Shown here in pieces: positions 13,201 through 23,932 of a DNA stretch of 64,000 nucleotides (its first letter is position 1; every line of letters begins with the position of its first letter). A model generated the notes under the pieces. That model was given only the letters and a program-made list of their open reading frames with translations, was not told where the DNA came from and ran no database searches. The DNA is taken from positions 137,771,741-137,835,740 of the forward strand of contig CM041465.1 of NCBI GenBank assembly GCA_023213395.1, read 5' to 3'. Both the position numbers and the translations under genes were made by a program. Origin of the DNA: Cycas panzhihuaensis (taxonomy: Eukaryota > Cycadophyta).

Positions 13201-15120
13201 ACTCTTCCAACCACATACCTGGGTTGCCTTTATTTATGGGAAACATGAGTAAGGATCTTTGGGACCCTATTGTGGATAAAATATAAAGGAAGTTGGCTAG
13301 TTAGAAGGGCTCCCTCCTTAGTCAAGTGGGCAAAATTCAGTTGGTGGTGGCCACATTGCAGAGCATTCCAGTCTACATGATGTGAATCTTCAAGATTCTA
13401 AGCAAGATCATTTCGATCTTAGAAGGCATTTAGAAAAGATTCCTCTGTTCTAGCACAGAGGATAAGGACATATTTCACTTGGTTTCATGGGACAAAGTCT
13501 ATAGGCCTAGGTGGGCAGGCGAGCTTAAAATCAGAAGGTCAGGGAGGTTTAACAAGGCTTTGATGGCCAAACTTGGGTGGAGACTGGCAAAAAATGATGG
13601 CGCCCAGTGGCGAAATATCATTACCAAAATGTACTTAGGGGCCAAACACTTTTTAAAAGATGAGGTGGTGGAAGTTTTTGGTTCCTCTATTTGGAAAGGG
13701 TTGGTTCATGCGAGATACATTTTAACTAAGGGTATGAGATGGAAGTTGGGGAATGGGGAAAGCATCAGGTTTTGGGAAGATAAATGGTGTAGAGATTACA
13801 AACTAAAGGACAGACCCTCCATTGGTAATCGGTAGGGGTTTGTGAAAGTACCTTTGACTCATTGGTTAAGGACTATTGGGTGGGTCAAGGTAAAGACAGA
13901 AAGTGTAGATCCTTTAAGGAAATACAAAGGGATCTAGGAGGGGGGGATAATATTTAGATCCTTAAGAGGGAACTGTACCACTAGTATATTCCCAAAAGGC
14001 CATTAGATGATACAATAATATGGCCTCACTCCCCCTCTAGGACATACTCTGTGTAAGAGGGATATCAAATTATATGCATGGAGGAGGGGTTTGGTAAGAA
14101 CCCACTACTAGCTTGGGTTTGGAAGTTGGGGCTTATTCTAAAGGCGATGGTTTTTTGGTGGCTTTGTCTACATAATAAGATACTAACAATTGATAATCTC
14201 CATAAAGTAGGCTTAGCCATGCTAAATAGATGTGTGTTGTGTAAGAATGATGAGGAGTCTTTAGATCATATTAGTATTCATTGTCCCTTCTCTAGGGGAA
14301 TTTGGACCTGCATTTGGTCCAATCTTGGGATAGACTAGGTGTTTCCTATGACCTTGTTAGATAAATGGATGTTGTAGAAATCGCCCTTTAGGAGTAAGAC
14401 GTTAGGACTACTTTGGAAACTAATTATGCCTATGGCAGTTTGGAATATCTGGAAGGAACGTAATAGAAGAATCCTCTAAGGGAAGGAGATGGACGAACCT
14501 AGGCTCTATCAAATGACTCGATGAGCAATAGTAGAAATGATTAAACCTTTGGATGAGGAAGTGGATCTGAATAGGGAGGGAAGCATTATGGACTGTTGGG
14601 GGATTAGGAGACCTAAGATCATAGGGGTAAAATAGGGGAAGTGTTTATGGCAGGCACCTAATAAAAACTGGGTCAAAATAAATTTTGATGGGGCATCAAA
14701 AGGCAACCCAGGTGAGGATGGGGGGGGGGGGGTTAGACTATGTAGATACCCAGATGGGTCGGTAAGATGGGCCTTTGCAAAATACTATGGTCAATAGATG
14801 AATCATAGTGTTGAACTTAATGCTATGTAGAGAGCTATAGCTATGACTAATGAGGACAATTGTGATAAGGTAATGATAGAAGGAGACTCTCTGAATGTGA
14901 TCAGGATTCTCAAGGGGGATATGGAGGTTGATTGGTATAATGTGGACATGTTTAGGGATGCTCAAGACATTTTAAGATCCAAATAGAGTACCTAGATTTG
15001 GCATATGTATAAGGAAGGCAATGCAGTTATGGATTGGCTTGCCAACTGGGTGATTTTAAATAAGAGAATGAGGGTTTGGAAAGAGAATTTCCTATAGGAG
15101 CTTTTGAGTTTGGTTAGATT
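10270..15120 (+). pseudogene. LINE ORF2: endonuclease, RT, zf-RVT, RNase H
   Basis: It starts with ATG at 10270 (MSIRILS, then TAG where Trp is expected in the usual S-W-N-V-R-G-L). The endonuclease runs to about 10980 and keeps the GDLNM block near 10691. RT blocks are visible in 11379-12470: KPISLCNVKYKILENRLKE (near 11830), DMSKSYDRVAWD (near 12026), and FINDN (near 12341) where an active enzyme has F-A-D-D. After the insert, TTYLGC leads into the C-terminal part (13479-13835). A zf-RVT-like Cys/His cluster, CVLCKNDEESLDHISIHC, lies near 14231. A terminal RNase H domain follows (14640-15080): DGASKGNPG, VELNAM and GDSLN keep the acidic residues. A 13-bp G run at 14720-14732 lies inside it. 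Many in-frame TAG/TAA codons make it a pseudogene. Confidence 0.9.
12500..13137 (-). mobile_element. Probable solo LTR (copia-like) inside LINE ORF2
   Basis: LINE reading breaks off after KKTR (about 12491) and resumes at NTPERLQRRIS (about 13143). The 638 bp between are unrelated to LINEs and are flanked by the direct repeat ctaataa (12493-12499 and 13138-13144). Read on the minus strand the insert resembles a copia LTR: a G-rich opening section, then a section ending near an accacgt-like block ('accatgttatatcatgtg'). No PBS, polypurine tract or coding part is present, so a solo LTR is the simplest reading. Its exact ends are uncertain because clean TG/CA termini are not visible beside the repeat. 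Confidence 0.5.
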
Positions 15121-15313
15121 GGATGTGTTAGCCTAGAGTAGGGAGTGCTAGCTATTGGGCTTCTCATGGCATAGTGAGATAGTGTGGGTTGAGTTATGCT
15201 AGGCAATGGGTATGTCATGGCCATTTCCATAGCTGGTGGGCTGCTATTGTAGAAGGTTTGAGGACTTATCAAAACCCCTTCTAATTTTTTTCCAAATAAA
15301 AAAAGAAAAAACA

Positions 15314-15327
15314 AATCTAATAGATTG
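15314..15327 (+). repeat. LINE target-site duplication, right copy
   Basis: aatctaatagattg, identical to 8227-8240, directly after the A-rich tail of the LINE. Confidence 0.85.
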
Positions 15328-15560
15328 ATATAATGGTGAAATATGATTAGATCATAATCTAATAATATATTTATATAAGGACAATGCATATTTAAAGAAA
15401 AATTATATCACCTAGTTCTCCTTGTGAGGATAAGATAACTCACCATATGGATTATTAATTATTCTTTCTTAATATGAGATCTTGTATATATTTGGAGGTG
15501 GTTTTTCTCATTTATAGATTTTTTATATTAAACATAGTGTTACATATTATGTTTGTATAA
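15328..15560 (+). mobile_element. Remaining part of the LTR of element B
   Basis: This continues the LTR begun at 8137. It holds a TATA-like motif followed by a likely start region (tatttatataaggacaatgc near 15367) and a tail of the kind seen at copia LTR ends (ggaggtggtttttctc near 15495). The right end could not be fixed; 15560 is approximate. Confidence 0.4.
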
Positions 15561-18500
15561 TTTACTCCTTTTATTTGTCTTTCTTTATTTATTATATAAT
15601 TAATTAATTATGATTATATACTCAAACATATATTTTTATATAAGTCATTTAAGAAAATTTAACATATTCCCTACACTTATAATAAGATACTCAACATCAT
15701 TGTTGTAGTAATCATTTTACCCAAACTAAGTCTATGACTAAAATAATTATTTTTTTCTAATTTCCTATCATGTGATATAAGCAACTAGAATCTATAATTC
15801 AGGAAGAACATGAAGTATAAGTTGAAAAAGATGAAATATAAGCTATTGAAGTAACTTAGTTTAAGATATTAACATTTAGCATTAATAAGCATCTTTTCAT
15901 TGTAATACTTTTTAACATGACCCTTTTCATAATAATAATGATAAATAGTATAAGCATGTGAGAGAGAAAATTGACCTAAATGCATTGCATACACTTAATT
16001 TCTTTTTTATCTTTTGAAATGTTGCCTTTAATATCATAGATTTTTTCTTTTCCTTTTTATAAGTTTATTATACATATATTATAATTCTTCTTTTATAAAT
16101 TTTTATTATAGTGTTAATGGAGATTGCATATAACATGTAATAAGGGTTTTTAATGATGAATGTTGAAGATTAAATGTAATGATCTTACAGATCAATACTG
16201 TATTCTAGAAGAAAAAAGGCCCACTTATGTAAAGAGAAGCTTATAGGACTAGTTATTTTAAGAACGCACAAAATGAAAAATAGGCCATGCTATTTATTAT
16301 AAAAGAGAAAATAAAATAAGGAGATGCCTCCTTATCCTTGTACTTTATTTTGGTTTGTTTTTCCCTTCTAATTATTGGGATATTTTTTGATTTAATTGAT
16401 GAGAGAATAAAGTTGCTCCATTGGATGGAAATTTTAAACTTTGTGATTACTTTTTTATTAAGAAAATTGAGTTTAAATGTAGTATAAAATTTTTGCCTCC
16501 TCTAATTGATAGAATTCAAATATGTTACATTGATTCCACTACTATTTCATTGCATCTAATTTACCAATAATCATGGAATCAAAGGAATTTTATAGAATCA
16601 ATTTCACATCCCTTACTTAAGGTGGGAGATTCCTCAAGGAATATATCTATAATCTATGCATTATTAATAGCTAGAAGTGAAGTTCTAACTTTTGTATAGA
16701 CATGACTCTTACTGGATTTGATGGTTTCAAGATACAACACTCTAATCAAAGTTGTTATTTTTGGGTGAAGGAAATAAAGATGACAAACTATCACTCAATT
16801 CTATTATTATGCTAAACCATAAAGATAAGGACATAATATTTTCTTTGGAAGGTGTTGGTACTTTATCATCTGAGGTAAAGATCTCCCATGAGGTTGCATA
16901 AATGTATTAGAACAACCTTTACTAACCTAGAATTAATATTACTTAGAGTAAATTTGGACCATAATTAACATAGAGGGACCAAGAGAGGACTAAAATAATA
17001 TGCCCTTAGAAAGCTAATATTTGTGATATGCCTCATGTGGTGGTTAGGGTAAGGTCTAAGAAATTTCTAGGAGCCATGACAAATGAAGAGATATTGCCAT
17101 AAAATATATTGCTTAGATTCCATTTGAAGTGGTTGTAAAGATGAAATGAAGGAGCTACAAATCATTCAAAGCCTCATTACACACCAAGAATCACTACAAA
17201 AGTCTAAACACTATGCCCACATAAATTAAAAGTCCAAAATTAACTATAGAATTCTGTGTGAGCATATCACAAAAATGATAGTGCTAAAGTCTAAATGGTT
17301 TTTAAGGATTTAATGTATATATTTCCTTCTTAATATTTTTAGAAATTAAATCAAAATTAATAATATCTTAGAATTTATATAGCTTTTAACCTACTAGTTG
17401 AGGATCGCATGGAGGACTAGGGGTCAAATGTAAAATGAGATAAATACCATTTTTCCACTCTTATTAAAAAAATTATACCTATTGCACATTTTATCTCATA
17501 AACTTAATATATGGATGCAATTTTTAAATTTGCCCAATTCATTCAAATGGCTTTGAAATGAGTGGTTACAAGACCACATTGATTTCTAATTTATATAAGA
17601 AAATCAACTCTAAAGTCAAACTAATTTTTTGTAAGAAATATATTTAAAGCAAAAATGTTAAAATTTAATGCCATCTTGTGCATAAAAGGCCAACATTAGT
17701 GAGTTTAATATTATCACCCTTCACTTGGATCGATGTTTGAAGTAAAGTCATATAAAATACTAAAACTTAAGTAAAAAATACTAAGTTAAATGTTTTCTAG
17801 TACCTTGCAAGGTGATTGATGACTTATTAAATGATGTCGTTGAATGTTGAGACATGTAAGTCCTTAAAAAGATATTATAGTAAATTAGTTAAATGTTAAT
17901 GCAAAAATATATAGAAAAATGAGGAAAATTAATATCAAGTAGGAGTTATATAAAGATAACTAAAGAAATAATTAATGAGTGAAGGGCATGGTTATGATAA
18001 TGATAACAACAATAAATAATAGAAAGGGATAACAAAAGATAAATATCTTTTATATATTTCCTTTTTTATTTGAGTATGGTTATCTGGTTAGACAATTTTT
18101 TTTGCTATAAGAACCTTCCTTGGATGCATGAGTATGATGTGTGGGAGTGTATTGAATGAAATTATGCTATGTAATAACTTAAGAGCTAAGAATACCTAAG
18201 GGCTATTGTGTTAAATGATTTGTAGAAAAATAATATCTTAATGTATTGGCTTTATAACATCTAAGGTAAAAATGAAATTATTGTGCTTGTGGCATTGTTA
18301 TAACTCTTATTGGTAGGACCACATGTGAGAGTCATATGATTGTACCCTATTTGGTAGGATAGTTAACTCATTAAGAGAGCCTTGTTAAAGGCTTGATGTC
18401 TTGAAATATTTTTAGAATATATGAAACTTGATGAAATAAGCCTTCCCATGAAGATTATGATTGACTTGGTGTGGAGTCATAGTAGAAATAAGGAAGTGGA

Positions 18501-18608
18501 AAAGAGCATAAGTTTGGTTAGTTAGGTAATTTGAGATGCTGCTAATATTTGTGTTTTGATACCACACAGTTATTATACAGGATAAACCACATATCTGGAA
18601 GGGTTCCA
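15561..18608. other. Unassigned AT-rich DNA
   Basis: About 3 kb with no supportable gene. The stretch near 16140-16470 has an LTR-like look (a 'gaataaag' motif near 16406 after pyrimidine runs), but no partner repeat was found. Small open frames such as 18412-18609 on the minus strand overlap the end of element H and are not credible genes. Confidence 0.45.
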
Positions 18609-18857
18609 TGGGTAATTTACACTAATTTGATACAAAGAGAATAAGAAAGATATGAAATATGCAACTAATAGATTTCTATTGTTGATTTATTCACCAAAAA
18701 TTATCAAAAGGGACACTTAAAAGGATACCAAAAGATCACCAATTCCTATAATAGTACATCATTACAAATAAACTCTAAATATAACCTTACTAGATAAATA
18801 TTGGGCTTTAAATAGGCAAGAATGGCCCTTTCTCATAGAATTATATCAGTAGGAAGA
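18609..18857 (-). repeat. 3' LTR of chromovirus H, distal part
   Basis: On the minus strand it contains the blocks CTATGAGAAAGGGCC and CCTATTTAAAGCCC, which match 'ccatgagaagtggcc' and 'cctacttaaggc' in the LTR of element C (52174-52556) and their counterparts in E. It ends CA at 18609. Added to 51403-51537 it makes an LTR of about 379 bp, almost the length of the C LTRs (383 bp). The outer Tat element separates the two parts. The last 5 bp (18853-18857) are the GAAGA target-site copy. Confidence 0.7.
18853..18857 (+). repeat. Target-site duplication GAAGA, left
   Basis: GAAGA directly left of the TGAAAC terminus; the same 5 bp follow the right LTR at 51403-51407. Confidence 0.85.
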
Positions 18858-21433
18858 TGAAACACTCTCCGCGGGGTGGTGACCCTACGTCTAGCGGAAA
18901 GGGATAAAGGGCACTATGTTAACTAGGCTAGACAGCGAGGATCATACCTCGCAGGACGTCCGTGCGCTAGAGCGCGGGGTCGGGACTGCAAGGTGCCTGG
19001 TTACTTCTAGGTAGCCGCGCAAAAGCTAGGCCTTCCTACCCTTCGGATGGCCGGGAAGGAGAGGAGGTGTCTCGCGTGTTGCAGCTTCTCAAGGCAATGA
19101 GAAGGCAACGACGACAAAGGGGGACAATGGATCTAACACACAAGCAATCAAAACAAAAGGATGGGTCAGGTTTGGCACAAAAGAGGGTGCTTACACTATG
19201 CTATGTAAAGCGATAAACTAGTGCAGAAAAAGCAAAAGCAAGAAGCGTTTATTTATTCTTCTTTCTTTTATGTTTCTTATCTTTTTACCTATCAGGCAGA
19301 TGCAGGAAAGCAAAAGTAATATAAGAAGAAACATAAAGGAAAACACAAAGAATACCTGGATCCGGCGTTCGGGGTAGAAGCACGGTTGATCTCGCGAGGT
19401 TTTCGCTCCCTCCTTCTCCTTTCTCCACGCATGCGGCGTCGATCGATGGTGGCAAGGGGGTTCACTTACCTCCCGGTGAGCATGCGAAACCAAAGGAACT
19501 GAAAGGACCAAAAGGAAGCTCAAAACTAAAGGAAAGAGAGTACTGTATGGGAGCTAACCCAAGAATGGGTTCGCCACCGCCCCTACCAACGCGATCCTGT
19601 AAGAGAGAACAAAGAGCACCTTCCTCTCGAGGGAGAGGCTACAAAACATACAAGGAGATATATGTATACGTACAACAAACTGAAATAAACTTAGCTAAAC
19701 CAACTAAGCTATATGTTAGAATGTAGCAAAAATGGAACGAGAGCATACAAGATACTCCTACACTACCAAATACTATAAACATACAAAGTAGAACTGAGTG
19801 TAGCCTCGGGATGGCTAACTCACCCACAAGAGGTCTCAAAAGGGGCCCGGGAAAGGAATGTCAGGTGGTGGCAAATGCGGATGCGGGTTGTCTCAAACCG
19901 GTTGGACGCCCTGACACAATCTCCTAAACTTCTCTGACCCGTTCCTCGGGACAACGTGTAGGGTAAGGGGAAGAGGACAAGGGACGGAACCCTTAGGGAG
20001 AAGGACGGCAATGGGGGACGGAACCCCGACTATCTCCCTCAAATCCTCGTGTATGCTCCCTTACTCTGGCTGACCGAGGAAAGAATGGAAGAAGGCTTGG
20101 AGAAAATGGGGGACTCCAAGAAAAGCCCAAAAAAAGGATTTGGGTCAAGGTAGCACTACAGTATGCTTATGGCCAATGGTAGCTACTTTCATTCAAACAG
20201 TAAAAGCAAAGGAAAAGAAGAAGTGGAGTACTTGACAATAAAAATAAGAAAAATGCAAGTATGTCCAAGGGTTTTGAAGCAAAAAAGCAAAGGAAATACA
20301 AGTGAAAGGAAGAGAAAATGCAAGAAAATACAAAAAAGCTAGTAAAGCTAAGAGGTACCTTGTGTAGAGAGGTCATGCATGCCTCCTACCACTAGGGATA
20401 GCAGCAAGGGAGGCCAAATGAAGGCTGATCATGAGTGCTCCCTGCTGCAATGTGGATGGAAGAGGCTCCTAGTGAGTTGGGAGCTGTGAAGAGAGTCTTT
20501 GGGGGAGTTTCTTTGTTGAAAAAAGTCCCTTGAATCTTTGTGCAGCTACAAGAGGAAGAAAGCTAGTTGTAGGGAGTAGCAAGGGGCAGCAATGGCCCTC
20601 CAAGATCCACTGGTGGTAGCTTGGTTCTCCCTCCTCAGTTGCTATACCTGAACTTCTTTGATTTCTGTGTCTTTTCTCTTGTCTTTTGTGGGAGTTTTTG
20701 CTTTAGAAGTCTTGGAAAAATGAGCTCCAGAATGATGCAAATGAAAGGAAAAAAAAGGTTTTTATCTCTTGGGCACAGTAAGTGAACGTTGGGGCATTGG
20801 GGCGCCTCTAATCGTACGGAGCCACGCGGCAGTTCCATGAAAAATTACGGAGACTATCGCATGGTTCTCTTTTTTAAATTTCGAACAGTTGTACCGCGGC
20901 AAACTTCGCGGTACCGCTGCAAACTCTGCGGTACCGCTTAGTTTACCGTGGTATCAACCCGAAATTAAAAAAAGAGAAAAAAAGCAGCAAAATCAGGTTT
21001 TTGGGCAAGACCGAAGGCTAAACATAAATCAAATCATAGGAAGGCCTGTGCAAAGGCAAATACCCAAAACAAAGCAAAGAGCCCTAACTAAGGGTTAAAC
21101 CAGACTGTGAAGGATCGCAACATAAGCGACATGCTGTAACAAGAACAAACAAGCTGGCAGAAATAATCCCGGGAACTATGGAGACACCGTGGGTGGTTGT
21201 CAGACGCGGTCGATTCACGAGGAATGCCCCCGCTGTGAGTCATCATAGGCTGAAGGTGTGCCGTTAGGCACATGCATTATGAGCAAGCAGATAAGTAATG
21301 TATGCAGGCAGGCGCGTGTCAAGCAATCTACTCTAGACAACCTTAATCAAGCCAAGGCGAGGAGGGTAAGAGAGTATACCTGAACAAACCTGCGCCGATG
21401 TGTCTCGAGTCCATTCCCAGTAGCTGGGAAACA
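18858..21433 (-). repeat. 3' LTR of outer Tat element
   Basis: 2576 bp, nearly collinear with 48819-51402. Differences are chiefly transitions, clustered in the first 300 bp, with few indels; long stretches further in are almost identical. In element orientation it starts TGTTTCCCAGCTACTGGG and ends GTTTCA. Open frames inside (for example 19218-19523 and 21347-21739 on the minus strand) show no known domain and I do not treat them as genes. Confidence 0.93.
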
Positions 21434-21446
21434 CTGCCCCCTTGGC
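21434..21446 (-). other. Polypurine tract of outer Tat
   Basis: In element orientation the sequence just before the 3' LTR reads ccaagggggcag, a short purine run directly abutting TGTTTCCC. The inner element has a decayed version (gccgaggcga) at the same place. Confidence 0.65.
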
Positions 21447-21745
21447 AATAGAGCCTCACTGCTCGGAAGCGTAATGTGATGGCGAATGCTGACAATCAAG
21501 AAACATGAGTAGCACATGCATATATAAATAAAAGCAATGAAGAGTAGCACGTGGACCAAGGGCGTAGGCGAGTGTCGTGGGCGTAACGCTGTGGACAAGG
21601 GGGGACGAGACGAGGACAACGAGGGGCCGCCACGCTGGCCATCTAACATCGACCTGGAACTGAAATAAGCGAGAAGAGCGGGATGCCTATGTTGCCAAGG
21701 TGCAACGTGAAGGGTGCACCCAAATAACAAAGCAAGCACATCTAA

Positions 21746-22684
21746 CTAATAGCAATGGAGACTTGGGCACTGCCAGCTGTGCAAGCCCTGTGGGCGGTCA
21801 TTAAGAAGAGGGAGGCGACGCCAAGGATGAGGCTGACGAGGTCGCTTGGCCTTAGCATTGAGGTGCCTAGGGATATGCTGAATGTCCACTGATGAGAAAC
21901 GAGCTAGAAGAGACCTGGTGGCAGACGCAAGGGTTCTCAAGTGAGGACATCGCACCTGGTAAACCTGGGTGAGATGGGACACCACGACCTGAGAATCGTA
22001 AAACAACACAATGGAATCGCGATGGAAACGGAGGGCATCAGTAAGGGCTTCAATAACGGCCGTGTACTCGGCTTCGTTATTGGTAGCCTCGGGAAGAAAG
22101 ACTCTGGAATGCAAGTAATCGTGGTCCCAAGGATCGCGAAGAATCCACGCAATGCACAGAAGGTCCGTGGTTACCGCGACTTCCACCACTCCAGAAATGA
22201 GGAGAGACATGGCTGGATACTAAGCTCTGGTAAACAAATAGCAATGAAAGCAAAACAAAGACTCAAATGGCGAGCGCAAAGGGGACCGAGAAGGGTAGGA
22301 GGACCTAGCAATGAGGTTACCCGAGAACAGAAGCAAGCAATCCAGCCACTGGCTGGGAGTGGGTGGAGAAAAGATGCCCTGGAGTGCCAAAGGTTGCTTT
22401 AGGAAGCAAAACATGCCCCCAAACCGGGGGAGCATTTCCTTTGGGGACTCTAGGAGCAAGAAAGGGCTGCAAAAATGGGTCCAGGGCGGCAAAACGAGCC
22501 AAACGAGTATAAACTCAGGCATGCACGGGAGTAGCGCGTAAAACGCTACAAGAGGGCCCTGCCAGAAGTGCGAAAATGAGGCGCCATAAATGCCCTTGCA
22601 AGAGAGGGCAGGAAGGGCATCCCTGGAGCACAATGGGTGACAGGGCCCAAAGGCAAAGGCTACTGTATGACGAGACGGCCCCAA
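21746..22684 (-). pseudogene. Additional RNase H (aRNH) with N-terminal extension, outer copy
   Basis: The frame 22210-21746 encodes an RNase H fold of the type plant Tat elements gained in addition to the gypsy RNase H. It contains ATNNEAEYTAVIEAL with the catalytic Glu, FYDSQVVVSHL with the catalytic Asp, and a final IQHIPRHLNAKA block. The first acidic motif (F-D-G in relatives) reads SGVVEVAV here. Upstream the same frame continues, after one TAG at 22217, as a 154-codon hydrophobic stretch (22684-22220) with no recognised domain. aRNH lies about 300 bp from the 3' LTR and far downstream of integrase. In RIRE2-like Tat elements, as I recall them, the corresponding domain sits between RNase H and integrase. 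It may supply the RNase H activity that the degenerate gypsy RNase H lacks. How it is expressed is not evident; splicing of the genomic RNA or a separate promoter are both possible. Confidence 0.8.
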
Positions 22685-22730
22685 CGATCACACGGGCCAA
22701 AACTAAGAAGTACCCATCGGCCCCCCCGGC

Positions 22731-22738
22731 TATATAAG
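22731..22738 (+). promoter_or_regulatory. TATA box of antisense PMD gene, outer copy
   Basis: TATATAAG preceded by a C-rich stretch. The inner element keeps the same motif in the same context at 27693-27700. It faces away from aRNH and lies upstream of the antisense gene. An ATG only 9 bp downstream (22747) is probably upstream of the transcript start. Confidence 0.6.
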
Positions 22739-22759
22739 GAAAAACAATGAAAACTGGAT

Positions 22760-23932
22760 TCATTTTCACCGGCTCTCGTGCGAAACCAGAGCCTTTTCCT
22801 TACGACGCGGAGCGCTACCCGACTTCGGAGGCACACAGGAGACGATTCGACCGTTGGATTCGAGCGAGGAGACAGCCGTTACGATCGTGGGGACAGGATG
22901 GCGACAATCAGGCCAGATCCCGTGAGTGGATCTAATGAAACCCTCGTCATTTCAAAGTTGAAAGTTTATTGCTTTTTAGTTTAATTTTTTATGCTTTTTA
23001 TGCCCCTTATGGGTGATCGACGCCACCTGAGTCCGAATCGACCTGTGAAAGAGGCAGGAACCGGCATTGGGAGTTTTAGTCCGGTGGGCCTGGCTGTGGG
23101 TCCACCACAAACATTTTGATTTTTAGGGCCAAAACCCTTTTTAGGGGTCATGCAGAGTCAAGAACCAAGATCGCAAGATCGCGATCTTGGCCGCGGATTC
23201 ACGGAGGACGCCGATCGCCGCGGGCCCGCCCAAATTTAGCCAGACCACTAAATTTGAGCCAGACGCAGTAAAATTAAAAATAAGAAAGGGCCACATAGCC
23301 CCAAAACCGTAAAAGACAACCAACAAGACATAGGAGCCTAGATGATCGCTAGAGACTAACTCTAATCGACTTTTGCTTATTACAGGCTATCTGGTGGACA
23401 ATCATGAGAACGCTTAAGATGCCCATCCCGAAGTTACCCGGAGATGGCGACGGACGCAGCATGTGGTGACCTCAAGAGATGCGGCTCAGAAGGCCTTGAA
23501 GACCCCCGTCAGACGGATCACGGCCCTAAGGGACATAAGGTCGTGACTGGGATGTGAGGAGGCACGTGTTTCACTTGCCTCAGATAGGAGACATCACCAT
23601 CGCCCTAGAGGATATCAGGCGGATCCTAGGAGTGCCAGCGACAGAGAGACCTGTGAGATTGAGGACACTGCCTAGCACCGAGGCAACGCACATAGAGGTG
23701 GCCTGGGCCTCACGGGCGCATGATGGCGTGAGGGGAGCTCCTCCGCAAAGACTATGTCACTGATTCCTCGGGTGAGGAAGCTCATTTTGCTATGCATTCT
23801 GTTCCGGATTTCGTAAATGTAATCTGTGGAGATCCTAGGAGGATGGGTAGACATAGCACGCCGGTGCGAGGCTGGAGAGAGGATGGATTGGGCTACCCTG
23901 GTTGCGGCGAACCTCGTCGCCCAATTAGATGC
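22760..23932 (+). pseudogene. Antisense PMD (MAIN-like) gene, 5' part, outer copy
   Basis: This gene lies on the strand opposite to gag-pol. A possible start is ATG at 22898 (MATIRPDP), followed directly by a donor-like GTGAGT at 22922. An acceptor-like ttttgcttattacag ends at 23385, giving a candidate 464-bp intron. The next exon carries a clear plant mobile domain segment (frame 23554-23763): HVFHLPQIGDITIALEDIRR and ILGVP. That is the hallmark of aminotransferase-like PMD / MAIN-like proteins. The frame upstream of it is disturbed. The inner Tat element interrupts the exon at 23932; the gene resumes at 39914. Antisense PMD reading frames have been reported in plant Tat elements. Function in the element is unknown. 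Confidence 0.72.
23928..23932 (+). repeat. Target-site duplication GATGC of inner Tat (left)
   Basis: GATGC precedes the TGAAAC terminus; the same 5 bp follow the right end at 39914-39918. The uninterrupted homologous site is present inside the inner element at 28848-28852 (gacgc followed by tatcagga). Confidence 0.9.

Larger units (their letters stand above)
8241..15313 (+). mobile_element. Full-length but dead L1-type LINE
   Basis: A non-LTR retrotransposon with an untranslated leader (8241-8933), ORF1 with a zinc knuckle, and ORF2 with endonuclease, reverse transcriptase, zf-RVT-like and RNase H parts. It ends in an A-rich tail (15296-15313). A 14-bp direct repeat flanks it exactly, as target-primed reverse transcription would leave. 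Both ORFs contain many nonsense codons. A roughly 640-bp foreign insert (12500-13137) interrupts ORF2. The target is the LTR of element B. Confidence 0.92.

Noticed and set aside
18311-18345. Similarity to the 'tcatatgattgtaccc' block of the Tat convergent gap (30200, 41374)
   Set aside because: Only about 20 bp are shared in AT-rich DNA; no extension on either side.
21439-21455. Plus-strand ttggcaatagagcctc after the left Tat LTR, resembling an initiator-Met PBS
   Set aside because: gag-pol runs on the minus strand and a better PBS (TGGCGAC...) abuts the right LTR. The plus-strand likeness lies in the polypurine-tract region and is lost in the inner copy.
19218-21739. Open frames inside the outer Tat LTRs (for example 19218-19523, 20889-21098, 21347-21739)
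   Set aside because: They lie in LTR sequence, show no domain, and are not conserved as frames in the inner subfamily.
21941-22541. Plus-strand frames opposite aRNH (21941-22402, 22311-22541)
   Set aside because: They are shadows of the minus-strand aRNH frame and its extension, whose motifs are unmistakable.
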